DNA of 64,000 bases from Parapedobacter tibetensis (lineage in GTDB: Bacteria > Bacteroidota > Bacteroidia > Sphingobacteriales > Sphingobacteriaceae). Below the pieces are notes generated by a model. The model was not told where the DNA came from, did not search any database, and saw nothing but the letters and a program-made list of their open reading frames with translations. This document shows, piece after piece, positions 44,640 to 54,864 of the stretch; positions within the stretch are counted from its first letter, which is position 1, and each line of letters opens with the position of its first letter. A program made the position numbers and the translations under genes. The DNA is taken from assembly GCF_024643205.1 (NCBI RefSeq), contig NZ_JAMKQJ010000001.1:496001-560000 (forward strand), read 5' to 3'.

Positions 44640-45614
44640 ATGCATGACATCGCCGCATTGCAACATCGAATCGCCCAAGAATTATTAGATATCGGGATTC
44701 CCGAACAACCTGAAAACTTGTATGACCCCATCAGGTACATGCTGCAAATTGGCGGTAAGCGAATCCGGCCATTGCTCACCTTGATGGCAGCCGACCTATT
44801 TACTATACCCGACATGGGACAGGCGCTACCAGCCGCACTAGCCATCGAATTATTCCACAATTTTTCTTTAGTGCATGACGATATCATGGACAATGCACCC
44901 CTGCGGCGTGGACAGCAAACCGTTCACGAACGGTGGAATGATAACATCGCTATCCTATCCGGCGACAAGCTGTTAATCATGGCATACACCCAGTTAGCAA
45001 GGTGCGATAGTGACAAGTTGCCGCCACTAATGGAAACATTCAATACAATGGCCGCTGAAGTGTGCGAAGGCCAGCAATTGGATATGGATTTCGAAAACAA
45101 GATATCCGTTGGAATCGATGAATACATCCAGATGATTCGGTTGAAAACATCCGTTTTATTGGGTACGGCTTTGAAAATGGGGGCTATACTGGCTGATGCG
45201 CATGAAACCGATGCAACGCTAATCTACCATTTCGGCGTAAATGTGGGTATCGCCTTCCAATTGCAGGATGATATCCTCGATGTATATGGCGACCCCCAGC
45301 ATTTTGGTAAAAAAAGAGGTGGTGATATCCTTGCTAACAAAAAGACATACCTATTGGTAAAGGCCTTGGACATGGCTGATGCCGAAACGAAGGCAGAATT
45401 GACACACTGGCTCGCAGACCGCAGTCAACCCGCAGCGAAGATCGACGGGGTGACTGCCATATATGATAAGCTGGGTGTGCAGTCGGCGGTCGAGGCCGCC
45501 AAGCAAACCTACATCCAACAGGCATTCATGGCCTTGGATAATGTTAGGGTGGAAAGCACTCGTAAAGCCCCATTGCGAACACTGGCTCAAAATTTGCTCG
45601 TTAGAACGCAATAA
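44640..45614 (+). CDS. Polyprenyl (all-trans) diphosphate synthase
   Basis: The ATG at 44640 gives a normal-length 324-residue protein. It condenses isopentenyl diphosphate with an allylic diphosphate to make longer isoprenoid chains, such as the menaquinone side chain. Visible signatures are GGKRIRPLL, the first aspartate-rich motif HDDIMDNAPLRRG (Asp80, Asp81, Asp84) and the second FQLQDDILDVYGDPQHFGKK. The chain length made cannot be fixed from sequence alone. No signal peptide; cytoplasmic. Divergent from the ECF sigma gene. Confidence 0.92.
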   Translation: MHDIAALQHRIAQELLDIGIPEQPENLYDPIRYMLQIGGKRIRPLLTLMAADLFTIPDMGQALPAALAIELFHNFSLVHDDIMDNAPLRRGQQTVHERWNDNIAILSGDKLLIMAYTQLARCDSDKLPPLMETFNTMAAEVCEGQQLDMDFENKISVGIDEYIQMIRLKTSVLLGTALKMGAILADAHETDATLIYHFGVNVGIAFQLQDDILDVYGDPQHFGKKRGGDILANKKTYLLVKALDMADAETKAELTHWLADRSQPAAKIDGVTAIYDKLGVQSAVEAAKQTYIQQAFMALDNVRVESTRKAPLRTLAQNLLVRTQ

Positions 45615-45750
45615 GGGATTTCTACTAAATCAATGTTAGTTGGCCGTAAAAAATGCAACATAGAAGATATGGTCTTTACTTTTTACGTTTTTATTCCTAA
45701 CTTGTACTTTTTCGCACACCATTTATAAATGGACACCATAGTTTTCGTGT

Positions 45751-46530
45751 ATGGATGCATTAAAAATCACTACTTTCCAGGCATATCTGTTTTGGGAAAA
45801 CATCGATAAAAACTTGAGTAACCTGTCGCTCAGGCTGTCTGCAATCCGGGAAAAGACCGATTTGATTGTACTGCCTGAAATGTTTAATACCGGTTTCACG
45901 ATGGATGTGGAGAAATGTGCTGAAAAATCAGATGGAAAGACTATGCATTGGATGCTAGAAACGGCGCAGCAGTACGATTGTGTGGTGGCGGGCAGTCTCA
46001 TCATTGAGGAAGAGGGCCTTTATTACAATCGGTTTATATGGATGACCAAAGATGGTAATTATGTGAAATATGATAAGCGCCACCTCTTTGGAATGGCGAA
46101 AGAAGATGCTGTTTTTACTCCCGGAAACCAACGGGTAATCGTCGACCTCAATGGTTGGAAAATATGTCCCATGATATGCTATGACCTTCGTTTCCCAGTC
46201 TGGTCGCGCAACCTCAATGGTGCCTATGATATCTTACTTTACGTAGCGAATTGGCCTGATAAACGTTCGGCACACTGGCGGAGCCTAATCCCTGCAAGGG
46301 CCATCGAAAACCAAGCGTTCGTCATTGGTGTAAACCGTGTGGGGCATGATGGTAACGAGATTTATTACTCGGGCGGCTCCATGTGTATCTCCCCGGGAGG
46401 AGACGTGGTTTATTACAAGCCCGAATATGAAGATCTATATACGTTTACCATTTACCGCAAAGACATCGATGACGCGCGGGAAAATCTCCCTTTTCTAAAG
46501 GATATGGACGATTTCAACCTCCAAGTTTAG
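45751..46530 (+). CDS. Nitrilase-superfamily amidase (omega-amidase/YafV-like)
   Basis: The 259-residue enzyme has the Glu-Lys-Cys triad of carbon-nitrogen hydrolases: Glu43 (VLPEMFNTGF), Lys109 (KYDKRHLF) and Cys143 (PMICYDLRFPVWSRN). The context around Cys and the KRHLFGMAKED stretch fit the omega-amidase group, which hydrolyses alpha-ketoglutaramate and related ketoamides in glutamine and methionine salvage. It stands alone, 136 bases after the polyprenyl synthase, with no other gene in between. Precise substrate is inference. Confidence 0.88.
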   Translation: MDALKITTFQAYLFWENIDKNLSNLSLRLSAIREKTDLIVLPEMFNTGFTMDVEKCAEKSDGKTMHWMLETAQQYDCVVAGSLIIEEEGLYYNRFIWMTKDGNYVKYDKRHLFGMAKEDAVFTPGNQRVIVDLNGWKICPMICYDLRFPVWSRNLNGAYDILLYVANWPDKRSAHWRSLIPARAIENQAFVIGVNRVGHDGNEIYYSGGSMCISPGGDVVYYKPEYEDLYTFTIYRKDIDDARENLPFLKDMDDFNLQV

Positions 46531-46590
46531 CTCCTAGCATTCGCTTATAAAACTGATGACTGAAGGCCGAAAGCTGATTACCGAAAACTG

Positions 46591-47067
46591 TCATTGATAC
46601 GGTCGTTCAAGGATTGCTGCTTTAATCACCGCATCGCGCAGGTCAAATGCTTCCTCATCCTCCAATACATTGGAATCTGTTAGTTTACTTACCTCTGTCT
46701 TTTTAGGTATCACTGTCTGTTTACGAAGAGGTTGACGTATACGTTTCACCTCGTCTTTGGTCAATACGCCTGAATATTCGTCAAAAACCTCTTGCGCGGG
46801 TAGCTGTTTTTCGTCCATCCGAGGACTGTTGTGCTGGATGGTTCGCCGTGGGGCAGGTCGCTGTGGGGCAGGTTTTTCCCAGTAATCCGGTATCTGAGGT
46901 TCTTCCTCATCAGGATACCCTTCAAAAGGCTGTCTGTCGGTTTCAACAGGAGTCCGCGGCTGCCCGGGGTTCCGCTTACGCGCCTTTTCCTTTTCCTTCT
47001 GGAAATTGGAGTACGCCTGAGCCCCAAAGATGATTGCGGCGATGAGTATCGGGATTATGGTTTCCAT
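46591..47067 (-). CDS. Hypothetical single-pass membrane protein with low-complexity tail
   Basis: The 158-residue protein begins with one hydrophobic helix (IIPILIAAIIFGAQAYSNF), then a basic stretch (KEKEKARKRNPGQPR) and a Pro/Gln/Glu-rich disordered region with EEPQIPDYWEKPAPQRPAPRRT. The C-terminus (AFDLRDAVIKAAILERPYQ) looks helical and conserved. I do not recognise a named family; similar small proteins occur in many Bacteroidota. It is a single gene, transcribed in the same direction as the DUF6528-like gene upstream but 94 bases from it. Confidence 0.65.
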   Translation of the reverse strand: METIIPILIAAIIFGAQAYSNFQKEKEKARKRNPGQPRTPVETDRQPFEGYPDEEEPQIPDYWEKPAPQRPAPRRTIQHNSPRMDEKQLPAQEVFDEYSGVLTKDEVKRIRQPLRKQTVIPKKTEVSKLTDSNVLEDEEAFDLRDAVIKAAILERPYQ

Positions 47068-47161
47068 AAATATAAAGGTATGGAAAATATTTTTCAGGAC
47101 GTAATCTTATATGACACGGATGGCATTACCCCTAAGCCTGGTACGGATGTTCCGTTGAACG

Positions 47162-48058
47162 TCAGTGCGTAAACCGTACTTTATAGAGCTTGAGGTTGGG
47201 CATATCAATGGTTACCTTGGGGTTTCCGATATAGATATGATGAGTCCACCATTCGATTTCGCCCTTGGTGTAGGCCAACAGGTCCGTATCGCCATTGAAG
47301 TTTACGGATTTTACATTAGCCACATCCAAAAGAGGTTCAAAAGGGGTGAACGAACCCGTGGATGCTTCAAACTGCCATACGTTTTTATGTGTCGTCACCA
47401 GCATATGATCACCATCAATGGCCGATAAATCATGTCCACCATTATCGGGTAGCGTCCAGTTGTCTACCTGGCGAAGCGTCGGCGCTGTTTCCCAATCCAC
47501 CAGTTCATAAGCTAAAAGCCGGTCATAGCCCAATGCATATAAACGCTGTGAGCTGGGCTGCCATACTACCCCATGGCCAGAATACAACGTGTCTTTGAAC
47601 AGCACGTGCTCCGGCTGCGAGCTGTCGTATATTTCCAGGCTATTACCCCCCGATGCGGTGGAGTTGGCTACCACTATGCGGTTATTTGGCAGAAATTCTA
47701 CCGAATGGGCATTGGGTGTACTCGCATAGAACAATGCCGTTTTCTCTTGGATATCGATCAATACGGTAGCGCCTGAAGATGAACTAACCAACAGTTGTTT
47801 TCCATCAACCGAGGGTTTGCAGTCATCGATCGACCGCAGCTTGGGCAAGTATTCCGGCGGTAGGTTTTCGGTTTCGGCGGCGCGCCAGTGCCAAACCGTA
47901 TCGGCATGGCCATTCGCGTGGATATCGAGGTGATACACTTGGTCGTCGCCACAGGCGTAAAGTGAAACCAACGGTGTTTCCCCGCCGTTACGCTGCTGGC
48001 TGTCGGGTTGGCTGCATGCAGCCAACCCCGCCAAAATGATGATGAATGATCGTGTCAT
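47162..48058 (-). CDS. DUF6528-like beta-propeller lipoprotein (PUL 2)
   Basis: The 298-residue lipoprotein has lipobox GLAAC (Cys15). The mature part is a repeat of propeller-type blades: VSLYACGDDQVYHLDI, KQLLVSSSSGATVLIDIQ, NAHSVEFLPNNRIVVANSTA, GHGVVWQPSSQRLYALGYD and HDLSAIDGDHMLVTTHKNVW. This fits the DUF6528 family, often found at the end of PULs. Two conserved His in HSVEFL and GHGVVW could sit in a central pocket. It begins 16 bases after the susD stop, so it belongs to the PUL 2 operon. Role: glycan binding or an unproven lyase activity. Confidence 0.75.
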   Translation of the reverse strand: MTRSFIIILAGLAACSQPDSQQRNGGETPLVSLYACGDDQVYHLDIHANGHADTVWHWRAAETENLPPEYLPKLRSIDDCKPSVDGKQLLVSSSSGATVLIDIQEKTALFYASTPNAHSVEFLPNNRIVVANSTASGGNSLEIYDSSQPEHVLFKDTLYSGHGVVWQPSSQRLYALGYDRLLAYELVDWETAPTLRQVDNWTLPDNGGHDLSAIDGDHMLVTTHKNVWQFEASTGSFTPFEPLLDVANVKSVNFNGDTDLLAYTKGEIEWWTHHIYIGNPKVTIDMPNLKLYKVRFTH

Positions 48059-48074
48059 TGTTTATGTTTAATTA

Positions 48075-49817
48075 TCAAGGCTGCCATCCTTCGTTTTGCT
48101 CCAGGTTCGGGTTCAGGGTGAGCTCTTCCGTAGGGATGGGATTGAGGTACTCCCAATCTTCGAACGCAGGCAATTGCTGGTTGAATGGCCTGATACGGCC
48201 TTCGGTACCTCCGGAAAGCCCGTGCACATTGGCCATACGGAAATACTGCACACCCGAAAGCTGGTTACCTGGAGCCGATTGGCTGCTCAGATACACGTAG
48301 AGGTCGGGCTGGCCATCGCGGTCCAGGTCGATGTATTCCTGCAAACCGGGTATGTAGATGCCCTCGTACGTTTTGCGGAACAGGTGACCGGCTTTCCAGC
48401 GTTTGAGGTCGTCCGGTCGAAACCCCTCAAAAGCCAGTTCAATCCGCCGTTCGCGCCTTACCTCGAGCAGCAACGCGTCTGCAACATCGGGATAAAGCAC
48501 CTGCTGGGTGGCATCGAGGGCAACATCCGCTTGAAGGGGTGGCAACGCCACGCGCTCACGTATCTTGTTGATGGATTGGTCTAACCCGTGCTGGTCAAGC
48601 TGCCCCAACTCGGCCTTCGCTTCGGCGTAGTTCAACAGCACTTCCGCATAGCGGATAATGATCACGTCGCGGTATCCACCCCCTTGGTCTTCGATGGGTG
48701 GCCCTACGTGCTTATGGATCATGTATCCGGTAGCGTTTTGGGCGAAATCCGTGACGGTCTTTTCCGTGGTGCCTACGCGTACATATCCCGGATACACCAG
48801 CGTTTGCCATAGTCGTGGATCACGGTCGGCAAATTCTTCATAGTAGTCCATTTCCTGCCGTTGCGTTTCGTTGGGATAGGCCACTGGGAAGGTGCGCCCA
48901 TCAGCCATAAGGTACGAAGATACGAGATCTCGGGTGGCTCCATAGTTGCCATTGGAAGTGAATAATGGTGTGTAATAGAAGGTCTGCGTATCCGATGAAC
49001 GTGCGAGGATGACCTCCTCTGTATAGGTATCCTTCGGCTGGAAGAGGTTGAAATAGTCGGTGTTTGGGCTACCGGTACTATACAATGCATATACGCCACT
49101 TTGCATGAGCGTTTCACTCGCAGCCACAGCCAATTCGAGGAAGCGCTCGGCATTAGTAAGGCCCGCATCCATATGATATTTACGCCAAGTGCCCTCATAT
49201 AGTGCAATACGGGATTGCAAGGCAAGGGCGGTCCACCTGGTAATCCGGTTCTTGGATTTAGTTTCAGATAGGTGTGTTGCTGCGAACTGGATATCGGCCA
49301 TGACCGAATCCATCACCAGCTCCCTGCTGTCGCGTGGCTTATAAAGTTGTTCATCGTCAGTGGTGTTCAACACGGTGGAGTACCAAGGCACATCACCAAA
49401 TTGCTGTACCTTCCTGAAGTAGAACCATGCTCGGAAGAACCTGCCCAAGGCGAGATACTGCAGCTTAACGTCAGCGGAGATGGTCGATTCGCCACTTTTT
49501 TCGATAAAATAATTAATGTTGCGCAACTGTGTCCAACTCCACCCACCGCTGCCCAGGGATGTCGGAAAGACGTAATCTTTCCGCCGGATGGCTGGTGGAT
49601 TGGTGCGGTGCTCAACATTATCGCTCGCAAAATCGCGCGTGAAATCTTCCCGTGCGATGTCGTTGTAGAAGCTGTTGGAGAAACTCTCCAGACCGCTTTC
49701 GTTCGCCCAGAAAGCATCAGATTCGCCGATCTGCGTGGTGGGCTCCAAGTCCAAATACCTATCATTACAACTGGCCATCAGGACCATGGTGGATAAAATC
49801 AAAGAAAATCGTTTCAT
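48075..49817 (-). CDS. SusD/RagB-family lipoprotein (PUL 2)
   Basis: The ATG at 49817 gives 580 residues with lipobox LMASC (Cys17) followed by NDRYLDLEPTTQIGES. SusD features include LRNINYFIEK, LGRFFRAWFYFRKVQQFGDVPW, a C-terminal IIIRYAEVLLNYAEAKAELG, and the RRERRIELAFEGFRPDDLKRWKAG block. It closes the SusC barrel in the outer membrane and binds the imported ligand. It starts 37 bases after the susC stop. Conserved segments are intact; ligand unknown. Confidence 0.95.
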   Translation of the reverse strand: MKRFSLILSTMVLMASCNDRYLDLEPTTQIGESDAFWANESGLESFSNSFYNDIAREDFTRDFASDNVEHRTNPPAIRRKDYVFPTSLGSGGWSWTQLRNINYFIEKSGESTISADVKLQYLALGRFFRAWFYFRKVQQFGDVPWYSTVLNTTDDEQLYKPRDSRELVMDSVMADIQFAATHLSETKSKNRITRWTALALQSRIALYEGTWRKYHMDAGLTNAERFLELAVAASETLMQSGVYALYSTGSPNTDYFNLFQPKDTYTEEVILARSSDTQTFYYTPLFTSNGNYGATRDLVSSYLMADGRTFPVAYPNETQRQEMDYYEEFADRDPRLWQTLVYPGYVRVGTTEKTVTDFAQNATGYMIHKHVGPPIEDQGGGYRDVIIIRYAEVLLNYAEAKAELGQLDQHGLDQSINKIRERVALPPLQADVALDATQQVLYPDVADALLLEVRRERRIELAFEGFRPDDLKRWKAGHLFRKTYEGIYIPGLQEYIDLDRDGQPDLYVYLSSQSAPGNQLSGVQYFRMANVHGLSGGTEGRIRPFNQQLPAFEDWEYLNPIPTEELTLNPNLEQNEGWQP

Positions 49818-49854
49818 TTCGTTATTGATTATGAAGTGCTTGTAACTACTTGTT

Positions 49855-52800
49855 TTAAAAATTGGCTTGTATGCCAAATGAATAAACCCGTTGCACGGGA
49901 TATGCCGTGCCTAATCCCACATTGCGAGCATTCGCATCGGGATCTTTTACCAAGCCCTCTGGATCCAAACTGAAGTGTAAGCCGGTAGCTTCCCAAAGGT
50001 TTTGACCGGAAGCATAAATCCGGATACTGCTCAACGGGATCTTCCGGAGTGGTTTGCTGACCGTATAGCCAATGACCAAGTTCTTCAACCGGATGAATGA
50101 AGCATCCTGCAAATATTTCGTTTGCGGTTGGCCGAGATCGTTCGACGCCAAGGCGACATATCCCTGCGGACGGGGAAAATATGCGTTGGGGTTTTCGGGA
50201 GTCCACCGTTCTTCTACGGTGTGCTTGAGCATCACCTGGTACTTACGGTTATAAGGGCCCCAGAAGTTGACCGCCTCAGAGCCCGGATAGATATCCTGTT
50301 TGCCTACCCCCCGGAAAAAAGCATTGAAATCGAACCCCTTCCAGGCAGCATTCAGGGTGATGCCGAATTGATATCGGGGTGTCGAGTTACCGATTACCTG
50401 GTAGTCGCCGGGGTTATCCAGCGTGCGGTCTGCCCACGAAATTACGCCATCGTTGTTTACATCTTCGAACTTGATGGTACCAGCCGCCGCATACGATTTA
50501 TAGGCGCTGGTGGCTAGCAAGGGGCTATTCTGCGCCTCTTCATCGGTCAGGAAGTAACCCAACGTGTTGAGTCCCCAAATTTCGCCGATTACTTGGCCCA
50601 CGTAGTAATCTTGCAGGTAATTTGTGGGGTTGTAGTAATCCGTTATCACCGACTTGTAGTCAGACAGGTTGGCCCGCACACCGTAACCGAACTCGCTGCC
50701 TCCCAACCGGATCCGGTCTGCCCAGCCCACACTAAGTTCCCATCCGCGGTTGCGTAGCTTGGCGATATTTTCCTTGGGTACGTTGGCACCGAACACCGAG
50801 GGTAGCGACCTGAAGTTGGCCAGCATATCCATTGTGGTGCGCTGGTAATAGTCGAACGATCCGACCAGGCGGTTGCGGAGGAAGGCAAAGTCTATCCCAC
50901 CTCCGAGGGTTTCGATGGTTTCCCATGTGAAATTGGGCGACCGTGGTGCGGGCACAGACGTGTAGCTCACGCGCTCGCCATCGAGGGTAAAATTAGACAA
51001 CGCTACATTCAGGATCGGAAGGTAATCATACGAGCCGATATTGGCGTTGCCGATACTGCCGTAAGAAGCACGGATTTTCAGGTTGTTCACTACGGATTTC
51101 AATGGGTCGAAGAACCCTTCTTCCGAGAGGCGCCACGCCGCGGAGCCCGCGATGAACCCTTGGCCGCGGTTTTCCCTGGTAAATTTTGAACTAAGAAAAT
51201 ACGAGCCGTTTATTTCGAAGAGGTATTTGCCTTGCCAATTGTAGTTCACTCGCGAAAATACGCTTCGTGAGGAGTTCCGGTTATCTTCATCGCTCACTTG
51301 GGCCATGCCTGTGGCGAGGTTTAGCGCGCGTTGGGGCAGCGCCAGCGGGCCTATGCGTTCACCATAGTTATAGCGGTAGTCGTAAGCTTCCTGGTTATAA
51401 CCGCCCATGATGGTAAAATCATGGCCACCCAGCACCTTGCTGTAGGTAGCATAGGCATTGATGTTGTGCGTGGTGGTATTGCCCTGGCTACGGTACACTT
51501 TGGCCGGCCCAGCATCTGAGTAAAAGTCCAACACGATGTTGCGGTTATTGAACGAGTTGGAGAGGTAGGGTCCCGCGTTGTCCCACCATCGCAAACGCGC
51601 AACGTTGCGGAACTGGTAGGTGGCATCAACGTGTACTTTCAGGTCGTTATCCAGAAACGACATATCAAGTCCCAAGGTACTCTTCGCATCGTGGTCGTCA
51701 TCCTGAATGCCGGATTTGTCACGTAGGAATTCCTTGTAGAATCCGAGATCTGTAGGCACCGATTGGCCGTCCACCTCCACATATTCCGGCATCATCGGAT
51801 GCGAATTTTCAATGAAACGGAATACGTTTGACGTGAAGTTATACAGGAACTGGTTGGGATGCTCCTCGTCGCGCTTTACCAGCGTTGTATAGTTGAAGAT
51901 GGAGATGTGGTCATTGATCTTGTAATTCAAGTTAGACCTCAAGCCGTAGCGGTTTATCTTTTCGGGTTTGAATTTAATGAGACCTTCCTCGTAGTTGAAA
52001 TCCGCAGAGACATAGTATTGGAACCTGTCAGTCCCCCCATTGACATTCAGCCGGTGGTTCTGTTTGGGGGTATATTTGCGCAGCCACTCCTTATAATAAT
52101 TGTATACCTTTCCGCCCACAAGCAGGTTGGGGCGTCCGCCGATTTCCGCCACTTGCGCATAAGGAAGTGATGGATCGGCCGCTACCTGCTTGGGATATTC
52201 TACTTGGGCATCGGTCCAATAGGTTTGGCCAATATTCCCGTTGAACTCGTTTTGGTTGATTTCCAGGTAATCCATGGGGTTGTCATATACTTCCGGAACT
52301 CGTGTAGAAGCGCTATATCCGAAGTAATTGCTGTACTGGATTTGCACACCGTCCTTCCTCCCCTTCTTGGTGGTTACGAGAATCACCCCGAACGAGGCCC
52401 TTGCTCCGTAGATGGCGGTGGAGGCGGCATCTTTCAGGATGGAAATATCTTCGATATCCTGAGGTGGGATGTTGTTCAAGTCTGTACCCGACTGGGGCAC
52501 GCCATCGATGACGATGAGCGGGCCGCCCTCATTTATGGAGGTGGTTCCCCGGATATTGAACGACGCCGCTCGGCCCGGCTTTCCATCTGCTATGCCGACG
52601 TTGACCCCAGCCACCTGGCCCTGCAGGGCCTCTCCAATGGTGTTTACCTGCAAAGCTGCAAGCCGCTCGCCGTCAATCCGGTCTACTGCGCCGGTAAGGT
52701 TCACTTTCTTTTGGATACCATAGCCCACTACCACCACTTCATCGAGGTCGCTCACCACAGATTGCAGCGTAATATTGATGGTTGTTCCTTCGCCCTTCAT

Positions 52801-53439
52801 GGAAACTTCCCGCTGTCCATAGCCCAATAGGCTAAAAACAAGACTAGGCTCGCCCGCAGCGGGCAACACCAGGCTATATCTTCCCTGTGCATCCGTAACG
52901 GTGGCCAAATTCGTGCCCTTTACCGATACCGTGACGTCGGCCAACGGCTCCCCCTCGCTGGATATTACAATGCCGTTTATAGTCCGTTGCTGCTGCACGA
53001 TCGGCGCCGCCACCACAACTCCCACTGGGTGGCGCTCATACCTAACAAGGATATTGCTATCCACAATCTTGAAGGAGTAGGGCTTGCCCGTTAAAGCTGT
53101 TTGCATCACTTCTTGTACCGTGGCGTCCTTTAGCTGCACGGATACATGCATCCGCGACAACTGGGGGTCATTGTGTACCACCACGTAGCCTGTTTGCTCC
53201 TTGATAGCCTTGAATACCTGCGCAATCGGGGCGTTGTTCAATCGGATGGAGACCCCTTGTGCATGACCGGCAAAGGACAATTGCAGAAAGGGAAGTATGA
53301 TCGCGCCAATCAATAGGTAAAACCGCATGATAATATTCCAAGAAAAAAGATGTCGATGTGTTAAAAAACGTATTGGTTCCCACGCTAACCATGGGCGCCA
53401 TTTCAATGAAATGGCCATTGTGCACAACTGAAATTTCAT
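49855..53439 (-). CDS. SusC/RagA TonB-dependent transporter with STN domain (PUL 2)
   Basis: The 1194-residue frame begins at ATG 53439; a second ATG at 53328 opens directly onto the hydrophobic signal (FYLLIGAIILPFLQLSFAGHAQ), so the true start is uncertain. Order: signal peptide, STN domain (SIRLNNAPIAQVFKAIKEQTGY to YSFKIVDSNILVRY), carboxypeptidase-D-like domain, the SusC hallmark VVVVGYGIQKKVNLTGAVDRI, plug and barrel ending FGIQANF. An STN domain in SusC signals that ligand uptake is reported to a FecR anti-sigma factor, and a FecR gene is encoded 174 bases upstream, with an ECF sigma gene before it. This is a self-regulated importer. Confidence 0.95.
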   Translation of the reverse strand: MKFQLCTMAISLKWRPWLAWEPIRFLTHRHLFSWNIIMRFYLLIGAIILPFLQLSFAGHAQGVSIRLNNAPIAQVFKAIKEQTGYVVVHNDPQLSRMHVSVQLKDATVQEVMQTALTGKPYSFKIVDSNILVRYERHPVGVVVAAPIVQQQRTINGIVISSEGEPLADVTVSVKGTNLATVTDAQGRYSLVLPAAGEPSLVFSLLGYGQREVSMKGEGTTINITLQSVVSDLDEVVVVGYGIQKKVNLTGAVDRIDGERLAALQVNTIGEALQGQVAGVNVGIADGKPGRAASFNIRGTTSINEGGPLIVIDGVPQSGTDLNNIPPQDIEDISILKDAASTAIYGARASFGVILVTTKKGRKDGVQIQYSNYFGYSASTRVPEVYDNPMDYLEINQNEFNGNIGQTYWTDAQVEYPKQVAADPSLPYAQVAEIGGRPNLLVGGKVYNYYKEWLRKYTPKQNHRLNVNGGTDRFQYYVSADFNYEEGLIKFKPEKINRYGLRSNLNYKINDHISIFNYTTLVKRDEEHPNQFLYNFTSNVFRFIENSHPMMPEYVEVDGQSVPTDLGFYKEFLRDKSGIQDDDHDAKSTLGLDMSFLDNDLKVHVDATYQFRNVARLRWWDNAGPYLSNSFNNRNIVLDFYSDAGPAKVYRSQGNTTTHNINAYATYSKVLGGHDFTIMGGYNQEAYDYRYNYGERIGPLALPQRALNLATGMAQVSDEDNRNSSRSVFSRVNYNWQGKYLFEINGSYFLSSKFTRENRGQGFIAGSAAWRLSEEGFFDPLKSVVNNLKIRASYGSIGNANIGSYDYLPILNVALSNFTLDGERVSYTSVPAPRSPNFTWETIETLGGGIDFAFLRNRLVGSFDYYQRTTMDMLANFRSLPSVFGANVPKENIAKLRNRGWELSVGWADRIRLGGSEFGYGVRANLSDYKSVITDYYNPTNYLQDYYVGQVIGEIWGLNTLGYFLTDEEAQNSPLLATSAYKSYAAAGTIKFEDVNNDGVISWADRTLDNPGDYQVIGNSTPRYQFGITLNAAWKGFDFNAFFRGVGKQDIYPGSEAVNFWGPYNRKYQVMLKHTVEERWTPENPNAYFPRPQGYVALASNDLGQPQTKYLQDASFIRLKNLVIGYTVSKPLRKIPLSSIRIYASGQNLWEATGLHFSLDPEGLVKDPDANARNVGLGTAYPVQRVYSFGIQANF

Positions 53440-53613
53440 TACCTTTGTGATGTTGGGTTAATAATTAATTCTACGTTCGTTTGGGATTATCCATCAATGG
53501 GTTAACTCACATTTTCGTCTTCTGATGGCAGTCAGAAGACGTTTTTCGTTACCCCTTCGGTGGAATTAAGTGCTGCGTTCTGTATCGTTCATATTGTTCC
53601 TCCTTATGGTTAG

Positions 53614-54768
53614 TTAATCTTTGGCGAGTATGGCGATCCGTTTTTCATCCCCTTTCATTTCAATGCGGTATTTCAGTCCGAAGTAGCTGAGCATTTCCAT
53701 CGCCTTGGCTGCATTGTCGTGCCGATATACTTCTCCCCACAATTTCATTGTTGGTTTTTCACCCTCAAATACGACCGTTACGTCATACCAGCGGGCGATT
53801 TGACGCATGACCACTTCGATGTCCGAATTGTTGAAGCGAAACAAGCCGTTTTTCCACGCGATAGCATCGGCCACATCTACCTGGCTAATCGTGATGGCAT
53901 TGCCCGCGTTTACGGTTGCTTGCTGATTGGGCTTGAGGACAATGGGTTTCATGGAGCCAAGCGATGTGAGCTGTACAGACCCTTCTATCAGGGTGGTTTT
54001 GGTGCTCGGCTCGTCGTTATAGCTATTGATGTTGAACTGCGTACCCAACACTTCCGCCTCCTGGCTTTCGGTGATGACTTTGAATGGATGGTGTCGGTCT
54101 TGAGCTACATCGAAATAGGCCTCCCCCTGGAGCTTCACAGTACGGTCTTCAGTAAAGACATTGGCCGCATAAGTCACTGATGAGGAAGCATTCAACCAGA
54201 CCAACGTGCCGTCTGGTAGGCGAAGCTTGTACTGCCCTCCTCGGGGCGTACTGATCGTATGGTACGAAGGCGCTATACTCGTGTCGCCCGCACCTAGTCG
54301 ATACGACAGCGTACCTTCATCATTCTTATAGATCTGACCGCCGGCCTGGCTAGCAATCATCCCTGAATCGGCGTTTTCCAGCACCAATTGCCGACCATCA
54401 GCAAGTGTCAACGTGGCTTTATCTCCGCCTGGGTAAATGTCGGCCGCATCCAATAGCACCGTCTGTGTAGACGCAATGCTGCTGTCCATCTGGTCGAGAT
54501 ACGGACGACCATACCACACAATCGCTAGGAGCAATGCTGCCGCGGCAAATGTCTTGGGAATCCAACCGATGCGTAGTCTCTTATTTCGTGGAAGGAGTTG
54601 ATTGCGTATCTCCTCGACATCTGCCCGTACTTCTTCCTCCGGTATGGGGGCTGACGAGGGGGACGGCTCTAATTGCTGGTACCAGCGCTCCAGCAATGCA
54701 TGCTCCTCCGCCGTGCATTCGCCCGCAAGATAGCGCGTTAATAGTCGATTGATTTGATCTTTATCCAT
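53614..54768 (-). CDS. FecR-family anti-sigma factor (PUL 2)
   Basis: The 384-residue protein has a cytoplasmic N-terminal sigma-binding segment (NRLLTRYLAGECTAEEHALLERWY), one membrane helix (IGWIPKTFAAAALLLAIVWYG), the FecR domain (YHTISTPRGGQYKLRLPDGTLVWLNASSSVTY, KLQGEAYFDVAQD) and a DUF4974 C-terminus (FRFNNSDIEVVMRQIARWYDVTVVF). It would receive the signal from the STN domain of the SusC protein and release the ECF sigma factor. The gene follows the sigma gene by 96 bases. Confidence 0.95.
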   Translation of the reverse strand: MDKDQINRLLTRYLAGECTAEEHALLERWYQQLEPSPSSAPIPEEEVRADVEEIRNQLLPRNKRLRIGWIPKTFAAAALLLAIVWYGRPYLDQMDSSIASTQTVLLDAADIYPGGDKATLTLADGRQLVLENADSGMIASQAGGQIYKNDEGTLSYRLGAGDTSIAPSYHTISTPRGGQYKLRLPDGTLVWLNASSSVTYAANVFTEDRTVKLQGEAYFDVAQDRHHPFKVITESQEAEVLGTQFNINSYNDEPSTKTTLIEGSVQLTSLGSMKPIVLKPNQQATVNAGNAITISQVDVADAIAWKNGLFRFNNSDIEVVMRQIARWYDVTVVFEGEKPTMKLWGEVYRHDNAAKAMEMLSYFGLKYRIEMKGDEKRIAILAKD

Positions 54769-54864
54769 GACTGCTGGTATACATGTGCTCCCCTATTGAT
54801 ACATATCAATCGAACCATAGCTAAGGCGTAGAAAAAAATAGAAAAAATTATAGTAGGGTATCCG

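Noticed and set aside
47075..47172. Plus-strand small frame MENIFQDVILYDTDG between the membrane-protein and DUF6528-like genes
   Set aside because: About 30 residues, no ribosome site and overlaps the end of the DUF6528-like gene; no support as a gene.
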